Shown: positions 46,060 through 56,561 of the stretch, one piece after another
How positions within the stretch are numbered: the first letter of the stretch is position 1
How the letters are laid out: every line of letters starts with the position of its first letter
The notes under the pieces: model-generated
What the model saw: only the letters and a program-made list of their open reading frames with translations
Databases searched by the model: none
Told to the model about the DNA's origin: nothing
Assembly: GCF_000739435.1 (NCBI RefSeq)
Contig: NZ_CP009159.1
Location: forward strand, 2,126,001-2,190,000
DNA: 64,000 nt
Direction of reading: 5' to 3'
Source of the DNA: Actinobacillus suis ATCC 33415
Lineage (GTDB): Bacteria; Pseudomonadota; Gammaproteobacteria; Enterobacterales; Pasteurellaceae
Made by a program: the position numbers and the translations under genes

Positions 46060-47205
46060 ATGAAATATGCTTTCACCAACAGTGTAATTTATACCGCTAA
46101 AGATGTGTTATATGGGCACGCAGTTATTATTGAAGATGACAAAATTCAAGCGATTGTACGCGAAGAACAATTAGCGGACGATATCCAACGTATTGATTTA
46201 AAAGGACATAATCTCACCGCCGGTTTTATTGATTTACAGCTAAACGGTTGTGGCGGCGTAATGGTAAACAGTGAACCGACAGTTAACACTTTTGAAATTA
46301 TGCAGCAAACCAATTTACGTTCCGGCACGACAAGTTATTTGCCGACCTTTATTACTGCGCCTGATGAGGGAATGAAACAAGTAGTCGCGGCGATGCGTGA
46401 TTATTTGCAGAAATATCAAAATCAAGCGCTCGGTTTACATTTGGAAGGCCCTTATCTCAGCCTTGAGAAAAAAGGCGTACATCGTGCCGAATATGTGCGT
46501 GAAATCAGCCCCGAAATGCAGCAGTTTTTATGTGATAACGCTGATGTGATCACCAAAATTACCTTAGCGGCGGAAAACCCGACCGCAAAAGCAATTCCTG
46601 AGTTTGTGAAAAGCGGTATTATTGTGTCGGTTGGGCATTCGAACGCCACTTATGAAGTGGCAAAACAAGCGTTTGCTAACGGTGCAACCTTTGCTACCCA
46701 TTTACACAATGCGATGTCGCCGATCAGTTCCGGACGTGCAATGGGCGTTGTCGGTGCTGTGTTAGACAGCGATGAGGTTTATACCGGTATTATCGTGGAC
46801 GGTTTACATGTAGAATTCGGTAATGTCAAAATCGCCAAACGAGCTAAAGGTGACAAGCTTTGTATCGTCACCGATGCTACCGCAGCGGCAGGTTCGGATA
46901 TCGAACAATTTGATTTTGTCGGTACCACGGTGTATGTGCGTGACGGTAAATGCTATGACGCTAACGGCACTTTAGGCGGTGCATCAATTACGATGATCGA
47001 ATCGGTTAAAAATGCGGTGCAAGAAGTAGGGATTCCGTTAGATGAAACGCTGAGAATGTGTAATTACTATCCGGCGAAAGCGATTGGTGTTGATGATCGT
47101 TTAGGTTCGATTGAAGTGGGTAAAATTGCGAATCTGACCGTTTTTACCAACCGTTTCGAAGTGATTGGTTGTGCAGTCAACGGTGAATGGAACGCTTTTA
47201 GCTAA
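46060..47205 (+). CDS. nagA: N-acetylglucosamine-6-phosphate deacetylase
   Basis: 381 residues, amidohydrolase fold. GFIDLQLNGCGG near the N-terminus, GLHLEGPYLS with the metal-binding Glu, SVGHSNATYEVAKQAF, ATHLHNAMSP and VTDATAAAG with the catalytic Asp. Converts GlcNAc-6-P to GlcN-6-P for NagB. A terminator-like hairpin separates it from nagB, so it may be made in lower amount. Confidence 0.96.
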   Translation: MKYAFTNSVIYTAKDVLYGHAVIIEDDKIQAIVREEQLADDIQRIDLKGHNLTAGFIDLQLNGCGGVMVNSEPTVNTFEIMQQTNLRSGTTSYLPTFITAPDEGMKQVVAAMRDYLQKYQNQALGLHLEGPYLSLEKKGVHRAEYVREISPEMQQFLCDNADVITKITLAAENPTAKAIPEFVKSGIIVSVGHSNATYEVAKQAFANGATFATHLHNAMSPISSGRAMGVVGAVLDSDEVYTGIIVDGLHVEFGNVKIAKRAKGDKLCIVTDATAAAGSDIEQFDFVGTTVYVRDGKCYDANGTLGGASITMIESVKNAVQEVGIPLDETLRMCNYYPAKAIGVDDRLGSIEVGKIANLTVFTNRFEVIGCAVNGEWNAFS

Positions 47206-47227
47206 GAATTGAATAAGCATTGAATGG

Positions 47228-47287
47228 AACAAGCGGTTAAATTTCGAGAAAGTTTTGCAAAAAAACATTGAAATTTAACCGCTTGTT
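47228..47287. terminator. Bidirectional terminator from inverted Apl-type uptake sequences
   Basis: ACAAGCGGTTAAATTTC and AAATTTAACCGCTTGT face each other between the converging nagA and hemL genes, with T-rich flanks on the right. Confidence 0.85.
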
Positions 47288-47294
47288 TTATGGA

Positions 47295-48575
47295 TTAGAG
47301 TGCTGCAAACGCTTTGTCAGCCGCTGCTAATGTCGCTTGAATATCTTCATCGCTATGTGCAAGAGACATAAAGCCTGCTTCAAATGCGCTTGGGGCAAGA
47401 TACACGCCTTGTTCCAACATTAAATGGAAGAAACGGTTGAATTTCGCCGCATCGCATTTCATCACATCTTGGAAATTATTGATTTCCGCTTGTTCGGTAA
47501 AGAATAAACCGAACATACCGCCGACATATTGTACGGTTAACGGTACGTTATGTTTATCCGCTAATGCTTTAAAACCTTCCGCCAATGTTTTAGTTTGTGC
47601 AGCAAGTTTCTCTTCGTTGCCCGCTTTGGATAGTTCGGTTAAACAAGCTAAACCGGCTGCCATCGCAATCGGGTTGCCTGAAAGCGTACCCGCCTGATAT
47701 ACCGGCCCTGTCGGTGCAATGTATTCCATAATTTCTTTTTTACCGCCAAATGCACCAACCGGCATACCGCCACCGATAATTTTACCGAGTGTAGTTAAAT
47801 CCGGTTTAACATCGTAATAGGCTTGCGCACCGCCTAATGCGACACGGAAACCGGTCATTACTTCATCGATAATAAACACCGCACCGTATTGATCACATAA
47901 AGCACGTAAACCTTTTAAGAAATCATTTTTCGGCGGAATACAGTTCATATTGCCGGCAACAGGCTCGACGATTAAACATGCAATTTCATTCGGATATTGT
48001 TCGAAAGCGGTTTTTACCGAATCTAAATCGTTGTAAGTACAAGTGAGCGTGTGCTTCGCAAAATCAGCAGGTACACCCGGACCACTTGGCTGACCTAAGG
48101 TTAACGCACCGGAACCGGCTTTTACTAATAGCGAATCGGAATGTCCGTGGTAACAGCCTTCAAATTTGATAATTTTATCACGGCCGGTATAACCGCGCGC
48201 TAAACGAATCGCCGACATGGTTGCTTCGGTACCTGAGCTGACCATACGGACTAATTCGATAGAAGGGACTAATTTGGTAACCAATTCAGCGAGAGTGATT
48301 TCGCTTTCGGTCGGCGCACCGAAACTTAAACCGTTCGGTACCGCTTTCAGTACCGCATCAATAATTGCCGGGTGATTATGACCTAATACCATTGGTCCCC
48401 AAGAACCGACATAATCAATATATTGCTTACCGTCCGAATCGGTAATATACGCACCTTCCGCTTTTTGGATAAATACCGGTGTTCCGCCTACACCTTTAAA
48501 TGCACGCACCGGTGAATTTACACCACCGGGGATAACTTTCTGAGCTTTTTCAAACAGTTGTTCTGATTTAGACAT
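47295..48575 (-). CDS. hemL: Glutamate-1-semialdehyde 2,1-aminomutase
   Basis: 426 residues, class III aminotransferase fold. [47 protein letters not shown] (PLP phosphate) and the PLP lysine in [18 protein letters not shown]. Second enzyme of the C5 route to 5-aminolevulinate for haem. Monocistronic by position, with an uptake-pair terminator beyond its stop and a 429-bp gene-free region before it. Confidence 0.97.
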   Translation of the reverse strand: MSKSEQLFEKAQKVIPGGVNSPVRAFKGVGGTPVFIQKAEGAYITDSDGKQYIDYVGSWGPMVLGHNHPAIIDAVLKAVPNGLSFGAPTESEITLAELVTKLVPSIELVRMVSSGTEATMSAIRLARGYTGRDKIIKFEGCYHGHSDSLLVKAGSGALTLGQPSGPGVPADFAKHTLTCTYNDLDSVKTAFEQYPNEIACLIVEPVAGNMNCIPPKNDFLKGLRALCDQYGAVFIIDEVMTGFRVALGGAQAYYDVKPDLTTLGKIIGGGMPVGAFGGKKEIMEYIAPTGPVYQAGTLSGNPIAMAAGLACLTELSKAGNEEKLAAQTKTLAEGFKALADKHNVPLTVQYVGGMFGLFFTEQAEINNFQDVMKCDAAKFNRFFHLMLEQGVYLAPSAFEAGFMSLAHSDEDIQATLAAADKAFAAL

Positions 48576-48691
48576 AAATGATTCCTTAAATTGAAATTCT
48601 GAATAGCGTTGATCGACAAGGTTCTGCTTTACAAAAAATAGTTTAAAAATAACCGCTATGAGTTCCCTTCTGAACTGCCTGAGCGTGTTGA

Positions 48692-48750
48692 AATTTGTAG
48701 GAACATTTTTCTTGAGCGAAGCGAATCTAAAATGTTCCGTTAAACAAATT
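48692..48750. repeat. Interrupted inverted repeat upstream of hemL
   Basis: AATTTGT (48692-48698) pairs with ACAAATT (48744-48750) and GGAACATTTT (48700-48709) with AAAATGTTCC (48729-48738). The outer and inner arms together give a hairpin of about 59 bp. The centre has GAGCGAAGCGAA. I do not recognise a named element; its form suggests a small dispersed repeat. Confidence 0.6.
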
Positions 48751-48797
48751 ACAACTAAGTGAAGATAAGCAGTGAAGTAGGATCGCCTTTCTTTTGG

Positions 48798-48829
48798 TTA
48801 CTTTTCTTTGGCGAAGCAAAGAAAAGTAA
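48798..48829. repeat. Perfect 13-bp inverted repeat in the hemL-wecA gap
   Basis: TTACTTTTCTTTG and CAAAGAAAAGTAA around GCGAAG. This motif and its CTTTTGG prefix occur widely as an intergenic repeat in Gram-negative genomes, as far as I recall. The rest of the 48576-49004 gap is A/T-rich, with no gene I can support. Confidence 0.7.
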
Positions 48830-49004
48830 TGGAGAGAATATGTAACTGATTTTCTAAGGTTATGATTAAACCAAATAAAGCAAACTTTATATTTATCCAT
48901 TTTATAAAAAAAAGCCCAAATAACCTAAAAAAATTTGAGAGTCCGCCCCTTTATGATATTCTGCACGCATTTTTGTACATTCGTTTTGAGGGAGTAAACC
49001 CTTT

Positions 49005-50075
49005 ATGTGGCTTACTTTTATAGCTGTTTTTATTGTCTCGTTCGCCAGTCTCATTTTTATGCGCCCTGTGGCGGAAAAAATCGGTTTGGTGGATAAACCT
49101 AACTATCGTAAGCGCCACCAAGGGCTTATTCCATTAATCGGCGGTATTGCTTTATTTTTAGGTAATCTCACCTTCTATTTTATGGAATGGCAAGATATGC
49201 GCTTACCGTGGCTGTATTTAACGGCGGTAACGTCTTTGCTGATTATCGGTGTATTAGACGATCGCTTTGATGTCAGTCCGTTTATTCGAGCCATTATTCA
49301 AGCAACGCTAGCCGGTTTGATGATTTATAACGGGCTTTCGTTGGATAGTCTAGGTCAGGTAATTGCGCCGTTTAGTATTGAACTCGGGGTGTTGGGTATT
49401 ATTTTCACTGTGTTAGTGACCATCGGGGTGATTAACGCCTTTAACATGGTTGATGGAATTGACGGCTTATTGGCAGGGCTTTCTAGCGCCAGTTTTGCCG
49501 GTATCGGTGTGCTGATGTGGCTGGATGAACAATACACCTTAGCTTATTGGTGCTTTGCGATTATTGTCGTATTGATTCCGTATGCGCTGTTTAACCTCAG
49601 TGTCTTCGGTGCCAAATGGAAAGTGTTTATGGGCGATTCGGGCAGTACCTTAATCGGCTTTACTATTATTTGGATTCTATTACTCAGCACGCAAGGACAA
49701 GGGCATACGATTAGCCCGATTACCGGTTTATGGCTGATTGCTGTGCCGCTAATTGATATGGTAGCGGTAATTATTCGCCGCTTGAAAAAGGGCAAAAGCC
49801 CGTTTCGACCGGATCGCTTACACTTACACCATTTAATGATGCGTGCGGGATTAACTTCGCGCCAAGCGTTAGCGGTGATTACCTTCGGGGCGGCAATTTG
49901 TTCTACCATCGGTGTGTTAGGTGAATATTACTATTGGAACCAGTGGGTGATGACTATTGGTTTTATTGCGCTGTTCTTTATCTATGCTTACTCAATTACG
50001 CATGCTTGGCGTGTTACTCGTTTGATTCGTCGAATGAAACGTAGAGCAAAAAGAAAGCTGAAACTTGAGCAATAA
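49005..50075 (+). CDS. wecA: Undecaprenyl-phosphate GlcNAc-1-phosphate transferase
   Basis: 356 residues with about ten or eleven membrane segments. Conserved cytoplasmic motifs: VDKPNYRKRHQGLIPLIGG, LIIGVLDDRFDVSP (Mg2+-binding DD), NAFNMVDGIDGLL and the HLHHLMMRAGL loop. Transfers GlcNAc-1-P to undecaprenyl phosphate, the first step of ECA and often of O-antigen. First gene of the ECA operon. Confidence 0.97.
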   Translation: MWLTFIAVFIVSFASLIFMRPVAEKIGLVDKPNYRKRHQGLIPLIGGIALFLGNLTFYFMEWQDMRLPWLYLTAVTSLLIIGVLDDRFDVSPFIRAIIQATLAGLMIYNGLSLDSLGQVIAPFSIELGVLGIIFTVLVTIGVINAFNMVDGIDGLLAGLSSASFAGIGVLMWLDEQYTLAYWCFAIIVVLIPYALFNLSVFGAKWKVFMGDSGSTLIGFTIIWILLLSTQGQGHTISPITGLWLIAVPLIDMVAVIIRRLKKGKSPFRPDRLHLHHLMMRAGLTSRQALAVITFGAAICSTIGVLGEYYYWNQWVMTIGFIALFFIYAYSITHAWRVTRLIRRMKRRAKRKLKLEQ

Positions 50076-50090
50076 TCATAAGGTTTTGTT

Positions 50091-51011
50091 ATGCAACAAC
50101 AGCAATCAATCAGCCTAAGCGCCTTTTTCAAAAGATTATGTAAAGGTGCGACAACGCTTATTTTCACTACCGCCATCGGTGCGGGCGCTGCTTTTGGCTT
50201 AGCGCAGTTACAAACACCAGTATGGAAATCGGTCGCACAGTTTGATCAGCCGAGAGTATTAGAGCTTGGTAATTACTATGCACTGTATTCGACTTATAGT
50301 TTTTTAAACGGCGGTGATAATGTTACTTACCACGTTTTAAAAGATGATAAAAGTGCGCTTTCTTTAGCACCGGCGGTGTCGCAAAAAGCGGAAGAACTTG
50401 CAGTACAGACGACGTATGAGGAATTTAAACGAAATCTGACTTCGGCAGATGTGTTAGTAAATTTCTTAGCGCAAACGGAAATCGTGAAGTTAAAAGCTCA
50501 GCTTGAAAACAAGCCGATTGCGGTAATGGCACAGCAAATGGCAACCCAGTTTGTGTTTGATAATGCTTCAAAACGTCACCCGGCGGATCGTTTAAGCGTA
50601 TCGTCAGTCAATCCGGAAGAAGCGCAACAGTTGCTGAGCCAATTTATTGCCTTTGCTAATCAGCAAACAAAACAAACCTTAAATGCGGAACTGATTGCTA
50701 AATGGAAAATCTTATTTCAACAAGTGAAGACCGCAGCGGAAATTAAATTAGGTGCAACGCAACAAGGCAATCAAATAGCCGCACAAGATTGGAACGGTAA
50801 ATTAGCATTAATGCGTTCGGTACAACCGTTGGATGATAAATTGGTGGCATTCCGTTTCGTCAAAGCACCGAATGTTCCGCTTTCACCCCATTCTCCTAAT
50901 CAATCACTTTGGTTAATGATTGGCGGATTAAGCGGATTATTATTCGGTATCGTGCTGGTTTCTTTTTCGGGTTTATTGAGCAGAAAGCAAGGTAATGGCG
51001 AAACAAATTAA
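50091..51011 (+). CDS. wzzE: ECA chain-length regulator, Wzz-family
   Basis: 306 residues. Two membrane segments, near residues 22-42 and at the C-terminus (about 273-293), with a periplasmic helical domain between, the Wzz layout. The C-terminal segment is preceded by a Pro-containing stretch ([16 protein letters not shown]), as usual. Sets the number of trisaccharide repeats. More divergent from the Escherichia coli protein than its neighbours; position between wecA and wecB supports WzzE. Overlaps wecB by 17 bp. Confidence 0.85.
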   Translation: MQQQQSISLSAFFKRLCKGATTLIFTTAIGAGAAFGLAQLQTPVWKSVAQFDQPRVLELGNYYALYSTYSFLNGGDNVTYHVLKDDKSALSLAPAVSQKAEELAVQTTYEEFKRNLTSADVLVNFLAQTEIVKLKAQLENKPIAVMAQQMATQFVFDNASKRHPADRLSVSSVNPEEAQQLLSQFIAFANQQTKQTLNAELIAKWKILFQQVKTAAEIKLGATQQGNQIAAQDWNGKLALMRSVQPLDDKLVAFRFVKAPNVPLSPHSPNQSLWLMIGGLSGLLFGIVLVSFSGLLSRKQGNGETN

Positions 51012-52134
51012 TGTGTTAACCGTTTTTGGTACACGTCCTGAAGCGATCAAAATGGCGCCGCTGGCGAAGATGTTGGCGGATGATCCGGCATTTAATGCCA
51101 AAGTGTGCGTCACCGGACAACACAGAGAAATGCTGGATCAGGTATTGGAACTGTTTGAGATTCAGCCTGATTTTGATCTGAATGTGATGAAATCCGGACA
51201 AGACCTCACCGATATTACCGTGCGAATCTTGCAAGCACTACAAGCGGTATTTGCAGAGTATCGTCCGGATATTGTGTTGGTGCATGGCGATACCACCACG
51301 ACATTTGCCACAACATTAGCTTGTTATTATCAGCAAATTCCGGTTGGACACGTTGAAGCAGGGCTTAGAACCGGTAATCTGTATTCGCCGTTTCCGGAAG
51401 AGGGCAATCGCCTCTTAACGAGTGTACTTGCCAACTATCATTTTGCGCCAACCCAAGAAGCGAAAGCTAACTTATTACAAGAGCGTAAAGCGGAGCAATC
51501 TATTTGGGTGACAGGTAATACGGTGATTGATGCGCTTTTGAGTATTTTGCAAAAAATTGGTCATAATGAACCGCTTGCTAGACAATTAGCCGCACGTTAC
51601 TCGTTCTTGGATCATACTAAAAAAATGATTTTAGTAACGGGGCATCGCCGAGAAAGTTTCGGACAAGGTTTTGAGCGTATTTGCCAAGCATTGGTTGAGC
51701 TTGCGAATCAGTATCCTGAAGTACAAATTGTTTATCCGGTACATTTAAATCCGAATGTACACGAACCGGTCAGCCGTTTGTTAGCCGGCATTCAGAATAT
51801 CTTTTTAATTGAGCCGCAAGATTATTTGCCGTTTGTCTATCTAATGGATCGTGCTTATTTGATTTTAACCGATTCCGGCGGCATTCAAGAGGAAGCGCCG
51901 GCGTTAGGCAAACCGGTATTGGTGATGCGTGAAACCACCGAACGTCCGGAGGCGATAAAAGCCGGTACGGTACGTTTGGTGGGGACAGATACCCGAAAAA
52001 TTATTGCGGAAGTAGAACGCTTGTTACAAGACAAGAATGCCTACCAAGCAATGGTGCAAGCGCATAATCCTTATGGGGACGGTCAGGCTTGCCAGCGTAT
52101 TGTGACCGCAATTAAACAAACTTTCTATTCATAA
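50995..52134 (+). CDS. wecB: UDP-N-acetylglucosamine 2-epimerase
   Basis: 379 residues. [57 protein letters not shown] and the UDP-binding [29 protein letters not shown]. Makes UDP-ManNAc for ECA. The stop is followed directly by a terminator-like hairpin before wecC. Confidence 0.97.
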   Translation: MAKQINVLTVFGTRPEAIKMAPLAKMLADDPAFNAKVCVTGQHREMLDQVLELFEIQPDFDLNVMKSGQDLTDITVRILQALQAVFAEYRPDIVLVHGDTTTTFATTLACYYQQIPVGHVEAGLRTGNLYSPFPEEGNRLLTSVLANYHFAPTQEAKANLLQERKAEQSIWVTGNTVIDALLSILQKIGHNEPLARQLAARYSFLDHTKKMILVTGHRRESFGQGFERICQALVELANQYPEVQIVYPVHLNPNVHEPVSRLLAGIQNIFLIEPQDYLPFVYLMDRAYLILTDSGGIQEEAPALGKPVLVMRETTERPEAIKAGTVRLVGTDTRKIIAEVERLLQDKNAYQAMVQAHNPYGDGQACQRIVTAIKQTFYS

Positions 52135-52161
52135 GCTTTGTGCTATCCACAAAGCTTTTTT
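52133..52161 (+). terminator. Terminator-like hairpin between wecB and wecC
   Basis: AAGCTTTGTG (52133-52142) and CACAAAGCTT (52148-52157) form a perfect 10-bp stem with a 5-base loop and T-tract; the left arm overlaps the wecB stop. It is inside what should be a continuous ECA operon. Confidence 0.75.
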
Positions 52162-52200
52162 ACCACCTGTAGTTATATGGTGGTTTTCGGAAATCAGCAA

Positions 52201-53469
52201 ATGACAACTTTTAATACCATTTCAGTAATTGGCTTAGGTTACATCGGGCTACCCACTGCAGCTGCGTTTGCAACAGCAGGCTGCCGAGTTTTAGGGGTCG
52301 ATATTAATGCCGATACGGTTAATACCATTAACCAAGGCAAGATTCATATTATTGAACCGGATTTAGATCAAGCAGTACAACAAGCGGTCGAAAAAGGCCT
52401 ACTTTCTGCAAGTGTTTCGGTTCAGCCTGCCGATGCTTTTCTTATTGCCGTTCCTACCCCTTTCCAAAATCATTACCAGCCGGATCTGAGTTATATTGAA
52501 GCCGCCGCGCGCGCGATCGCACCGCATTTAAACGCAGGCAATTTGGTGATTTTAGAATCGACTTCACCGGTTGGCACGACGGAACAATTAGCCCAGTGGT
52601 TGAAAGAAATTCGACCGGATTTGAGCTTCCCGAATGAAGCCGGAGAGGCTGCCGATATTCGTATCGCATATTGTCCGGAACGTGTGTTACCGGGCAAAGT
52701 GATGGTGGAATTGTTCCAAAATGATCGCGTGATTGGCGGACTAAGTGCTAAATGCGCACAACAAGCGGTCAATTTATACAAACTTTTTGTAAAAGGCGAA
52801 TGTATTCAGACTAATGCCCGCACAGCGGAAATGTGTAAATTAACTGAGAATAGCTTCCGTGACGTCAATATCGCTTTTGCCAATGAGTTGTCGATGATTT
52901 GCGATAAATTGCAAATCAGTGTTTGGGAATTGATTGAGCTGGCGAATCGCCACCCACGAGTGAATATCTTGCAGCCGGGTGCAGGAGTCGGCGGGCATTG
53001 TATTGCGGTTGACCCTTGGTTTATTGTTTCGCAAGCACCGGAACAGGCGCGTTTAATTCGTACGGCACGAGAAGTGAATGACAGCAAACCGCATTGGGTG
53101 ATGGATAAAGTAAAAGCGGCATTAGCGGATTGTGTAACGGAGAAAAACGTTAAACCGAGTGAGGTAAAAATCGCGTGTTTAGGCTTGGCATTTAAACCGG
53201 ATATTGATGATTTGCGTGAAAGCCCAGCGGTTGAAATTACCGAAAATATTGCAAATTGGCACAGCGGTAAGGTGCTTGCGGTGGAACCGAATATCACTCG
53301 CTTACCGGCAAAATTGCAAGATAAAGTCAAGCTATTAAGTTTTGAACAAGCGTTGCAGCAGGCGGATATTTTAGTCTTGTTGGTGGATCATCAACCGTTT
53401 AAAGCGCTGTCGGTCGAGGTAATTCCGCAGCGCTGGTTAGTCGATACAAGAGGCGTATGGATAAAATAA
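52201..53469 (+). CDS. wecC: UDP-N-acetyl-D-mannosamine dehydrogenase
   Basis: 422 residues from ATG 52201 (MTTFNTISVIGLGYIGLPTA); the longer reading from 52138 runs through the terminator hairpin. NAD-binding GLGYIGLP, catalytic Lys-Asn in KLTENSFRDVNIAFANEL and the nucleophile Cys in GVGGHCIAVDPW. Oxidises UDP-ManNAc to UDP-ManNAcA. In Escherichia coli rmlB and rmlA follow here; in this window wecD follows at once. Confidence 0.95.
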   Translation: MTTFNTISVIGLGYIGLPTAAAFATAGCRVLGVDINADTVNTINQGKIHIIEPDLDQAVQQAVEKGLLSASVSVQPADAFLIAVPTPFQNHYQPDLSYIEAAARAIAPHLNAGNLVILESTSPVGTTEQLAQWLKEIRPDLSFPNEAGEAADIRIAYCPERVLPGKVMVELFQNDRVIGGLSAKCAQQAVNLYKLFVKGECIQTNARTAEMCKLTENSFRDVNIAFANELSMICDKLQISVWELIELANRHPRVNILQPGAGVGGHCIAVDPWFIVSQAPEQARLIRTAREVNDSKPHWVMDKVKAALADCVTEKNVKPSEVKIACLGLAFKPDIDDLRESPAVEITENIANWHSGKVLAVEPNITRLPAKLQDKVKLLSFEQALQQADILVLLVDHQPFKALSVEVIPQRWLVDTRGVWIK

Positions 53470-54092
53470 TGCAGCGTGAAATTGCACCGAATCAATGGTT
53501 ATCCGAGTTTTTCGGGCGGGACATTTACGAAATCAAAGTCGCAGCAGACGATATAGAACGGATTCGCTTGGTACAGCAACAAGGGTTTCAGTTTGTTGAA
53601 GGTGAACTGGACTTCTGTTTGTCATTGGTAAATTTTTTGCCAAAAACGACCGCTTATCAGCTGGCGACCGAAGCGGATATTGTCTCATTACAAGCGTTGT
53701 TTGGTACGGCATTTCCTATGAGTCGCTTTCGAGCGCCGTGGTTTTCCGCAGAAGAAAATCAACGTTTTTACCAAACGTGGATTAGCAATGCGGTACGAGC
53801 GGAATTTGATGACGTTTGCTTAGTATTCAAAACGGCAAGCGGTCAAATTCAGGGCGGAATTAGCGTTCGTGTCCGAGATAAGCAGGCTCGGGTCGGTTTA
53901 CTGGCGGTTGCGCCATCATTTCGCCGACAAGGTATCGCCAGTCAATTATTACAGGCGGCAATCAATTGGGCGCAACAGCAAGGTGCGGAAACATTCGCGG
54001 TTGCCACTCAAACGAGCAACTTAAACGCTATTCGCTTGTATCAGAAATTAGGCGCTTCGCTTCAGCAGGCAAGCTATTGGTTTTATCTTTAA
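53457..54092 (+). CDS. wecD: dTDP-4-amino-4,6-dideoxygalactose N-acetyltransferase
   Basis: 211 residues; ATG 53457 has AGAGG upstream, while ATG 53469 would give a TAATG overlap with wecC. GNAT fold in the C-terminal half: VRVRDKQARVGLLAVAPSFRRQGIASQLL is the acetyl-CoA motif A. Acetylates dTDP-Fuc4N to dTDP-Fuc4NAc. Just ahead of wecE, as in enterobacteria. Confidence 0.9.
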   Translation: MDKIMQREIAPNQWLSEFFGRDIYEIKVAADDIERIRLVQQQGFQFVEGELDFCLSLVNFLPKTTAYQLATEADIVSLQALFGTAFPMSRFRAPWFSAEENQRFYQTWISNAVRAEFDDVCLVFKTASGQIQGGISVRVRDKQARVGLLAVAPSFRRQGIASQLLQAAINWAQQQGAETFAVATQTSNLNAIRLYQKLGASLQQASYWFYL

Positions 54093-54107
54093 ATAACGTG
54101 ATGAAAT

Positions 54108-55241
54108 ATGATTCCATTTAATAAACCGCCGGTCATTGGCAGTGAATTGGCTTATCTACAGAATGCGATTAATAGCGGAAAATTATCCGGCGATAGCTAT
54201 TATACCAAGCAATGCGAACGCTGGTTTGAACAGCATTTCGGTACACCTAAAGCGCTATTAACGCCGTCATGTACCGCTTCACTTGAAATGGCGGCAATTT
54301 TGCTGAGTATTCAAGCGGGCGATGAAGTGATTATGCCAAGTTACACCTTTGTTTCTACGGCAAATGCATTTGCGTTGCGAGGGGCAAAAATTGTGTTTGT
54401 CGATATTCGTCCGGATACGATGAATATTGATGAAACGAAAATTGAGGCGGCGATTACCTCTCGTACCAAAGTTATCGTACCGGTACATTACGCCGGCGTT
54501 GCTTGTGAAATGGATAGCATTATGGCGATTGCGGCTAAACACAATTTATATGTGGTGGAAGACGCAGCGCAAGCCGTGATGGCATTTTATAAAGGCAAAC
54601 CGTTAGGCACAATTGGCCATTTAGGTTGTTATAGTTTTCACGAAACCAAAAATTACAGTTCGGGCGGCGAAGGCGGGGCGATCTTAATTAATGATGCTAA
54701 ATTGGTAGAGCGTGCTGAGATCGTGCGAGAAAAAGGCACTAATCGTAGCCAATTTTTCCGAGGACAAGTAGATAAATATACGTGGCGTGATATCGGCTCG
54801 AGCTTTTTGATGTCCGATTTACAAGCAGCTTATTTAGCGGCACAACTTGAAGCGGCGGAACAAATCAATCAGCGCCGTTTGAGTATTTGGCAACAGTATT
54901 TCGAAGCGTTTTCACCTTTTGTGGTAAGCCAACGCATTCAACTGCCACAAGTGCCGGCGGAATGTCAGCATAATGCGCATATGTTTTATCTAAAATTTAA
55001 AGATTTAACTGAACGTAGCGCCTTTATCGAATGGATGAAGCAAAAGGGTATTTTAGCGGTATTCCACTATATTCCGTTGCATTCAAGCCCGGCAGGGCAA
55101 CAATTCGGCACTTTTTTCGGTGAGGATCAATACACCAGTGCGGAAAGCGATCGTTTAGTGCGTTTACCTTTATTTTATAATATGTCGGAAGCAGAATTAC
55201 GCCTTGTGATTGAGGCGGTATTGGAATTTCTTCATCAATGA
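54108..55241 (+). CDS. wecE: dTDP-4-amino-4,6-dideoxygalactose transaminase
   Basis: 377 residues, DegT/DnrJ/EryC1 family. ALLTPSCTASLEMAA, MPSYTFVSTANAFAL, VVEDAAQAV and the PLP lysine in SFHETKNYSSGGEGGA. Makes dTDP-Fuc4N for WecD. The stop overlaps the wzxE start (ATGA). Confidence 0.96.
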   Translation: MIPFNKPPVIGSELAYLQNAINSGKLSGDSYYTKQCERWFEQHFGTPKALLTPSCTASLEMAAILLSIQAGDEVIMPSYTFVSTANAFALRGAKIVFVDIRPDTMNIDETKIEAAITSRTKVIVPVHYAGVACEMDSIMAIAAKHNLYVVEDAAQAVMAFYKGKPLGTIGHLGCYSFHETKNYSSGGEGGAILINDAKLVERAEIVREKGTNRSQFFRGQVDKYTWRDIGSSFLMSDLQAAYLAAQLEAAEQINQRRLSIWQQYFEAFSPFVVSQRIQLPQVPAECQHNAHMFYLKFKDLTERSAFIEWMKQKGILAVFHYIPLHSSPAGQQFGTFFGEDQYTSAESDRLVRLPLFYNMSEAELRLVIEAVLEFLHQ

Positions 55242-56488
55242 AATCGTTAAGTAGCACAACCCTTTGGACGGCATTTTCTACCGCATTTAAAATTGTCGTC
55301 GGGTTATTACTGATTAAGTTATTTGCGTTGCAATTCGGCACAGCGGGTTTAGGTCAAATTGCGAATTTTATGACTCTAATTACCGTGTTAGGTGTTTTTG
55401 CCGGTGCGGGTATTTTTAATGGTGTCACCAAATATGTGGCGGAATTTGAACATCAGCCTGAGAAGTTAACCGCTTTGCTCTCAACTGCCAATCGCATTAT
55501 TGTGTCGTTTTCCGGTGTGTTGGCGTTGATTTTGTTCTTATTTGCCGAGCAGATTAGTCAATGGCTCTTTTATTCGAAAGAGTATCAAAGCGTAGTTATG
55601 GCAACTGGTTTGGCACAGTTCGGTATCGCCAATAGCAATTATTTTTTAGCGATCTTAAAAGGTTATCGTAACGTCAAAGCGAATGCGCTGAGTGTGATCA
55701 TCGGCTCTTTGCTAGGCTTAAGTTTTTTTCTGATTAGTTTATATAGTTGTGGCTATCAAGGTGCGTTAGTCGGCTTTGTTGCGCTACCGGCATTGGTCTT
55801 TTTGCCTGCACGCTACTTTCTTAGTCGACAACTACAAGCGGTTAAATTTTGGGGAAATTTTACATTTTCAGCCAAATATGCGAAGAAGTTGCTGAAATTC
55901 AGCGTGATGGTCTTTCTGACAGCCGTAACTTTGCCGGTTGCTTATGTGTTGATGCGAGATTTATTAGTCGAATATCATTCATTGGAAGCAGTAGGCTTGT
56001 GGCAAGGGGTGAGTAAGATTTCTGATGCTTATTTACAATTTATTACGGCGGCATTTTCGGTTTACCTGTTGCCGACCTTCGCTAAATTACATGAAAAATC
56101 TGCGCTGCAGAAAGAGCTGATTAAGGCGCTCAAATTTGTCGGTATTTCTGTTATTTGGACGAGTTTAACCATTTTCACCTTTAAGCATTGGATTATCTTA
56201 TTGCTTTATACTGAAGATTTTTTGGCAATGGAGCCGTTGTTTATCTGGCAGTTGCTGGGGGATGTCTTTAAAGTGATGGCGTATGTGTTCGGCTATTTGA
56301 TTGTGGCTAAGGCATCGTTAAAATTATATGCGGCAGCCGAGTTTTTACAATTGGCGTTATTGGTTAGCATGGGCTATTTGTTTATTCCGTTACATGGTGC
56401 GGAAGGCGCAACGCAAGCCTATTTTGCCACTTACTTTTGTTATTTCTTACTATGTGTGGCAGGATTTAAATATTACCTGAAACATTAA
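55238..56488 (+). CDS. wzxE: ECA lipid III flippase
   Basis: 416 residues with about twelve hydrophobic segments, O-antigen-type flippase of the MOP superfamily. Moves the lipid-linked trisaccharide to the periplasmic side. ATGA overlap with wecE. Followed by a terminator, so this ends the first ECA transcript. Confidence 0.93.
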   Translation: MKSLSSTTLWTAFSTAFKIVVGLLLIKLFALQFGTAGLGQIANFMTLITVLGVFAGAGIFNGVTKYVAEFEHQPEKLTALLSTANRIIVSFSGVLALILFLFAEQISQWLFYSKEYQSVVMATGLAQFGIANSNYFLAILKGYRNVKANALSVIIGSLLGLSFFLISLYSCGYQGALVGFVALPALVFLPARYFLSRQLQAVKFWGNFTFSAKYAKKLLKFSVMVFLTAVTLPVAYVLMRDLLVEYHSLEAVGLWQGVSKISDAYLQFITAAFSVYLLPTFAKLHEKSALQKELIKALKFVGISVIWTSLTIFTFKHWIILLLYTEDFLAMEPLFIWQLLGDVFKVMAYVFGYLIVAKASLKLYAAAEFLQLALLVSMGYLFIPLHGAEGATQAYFATYFCYFLLCVAGFKYYLKH

Positions 56489-56490
56489 AA

Positions 56491-56523
56491 AAAGCCCTCG
56501 GGACATCCTGTCTGAGGGCTTTG
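56491..56523. terminator. Terminator between wzxE and hcr
   Basis: AAAGCCCTC (56491-56499) and GAGGGCTTT (56514-56522) make a 9-bp stem with A-tract on the left and T on the right. The neighbouring genes converge, so it can serve both strands. Confidence 0.9.
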
Positions 56524-56561
56524 TCATTAACAATACTTGCTAATAGTTTGTTGGAATTGCG

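Noticed and set aside
52806-53330. 174-codon minus-strand frame
   Set aside because: Antisense to the conserved core of wecC; no start context or family resemblance.
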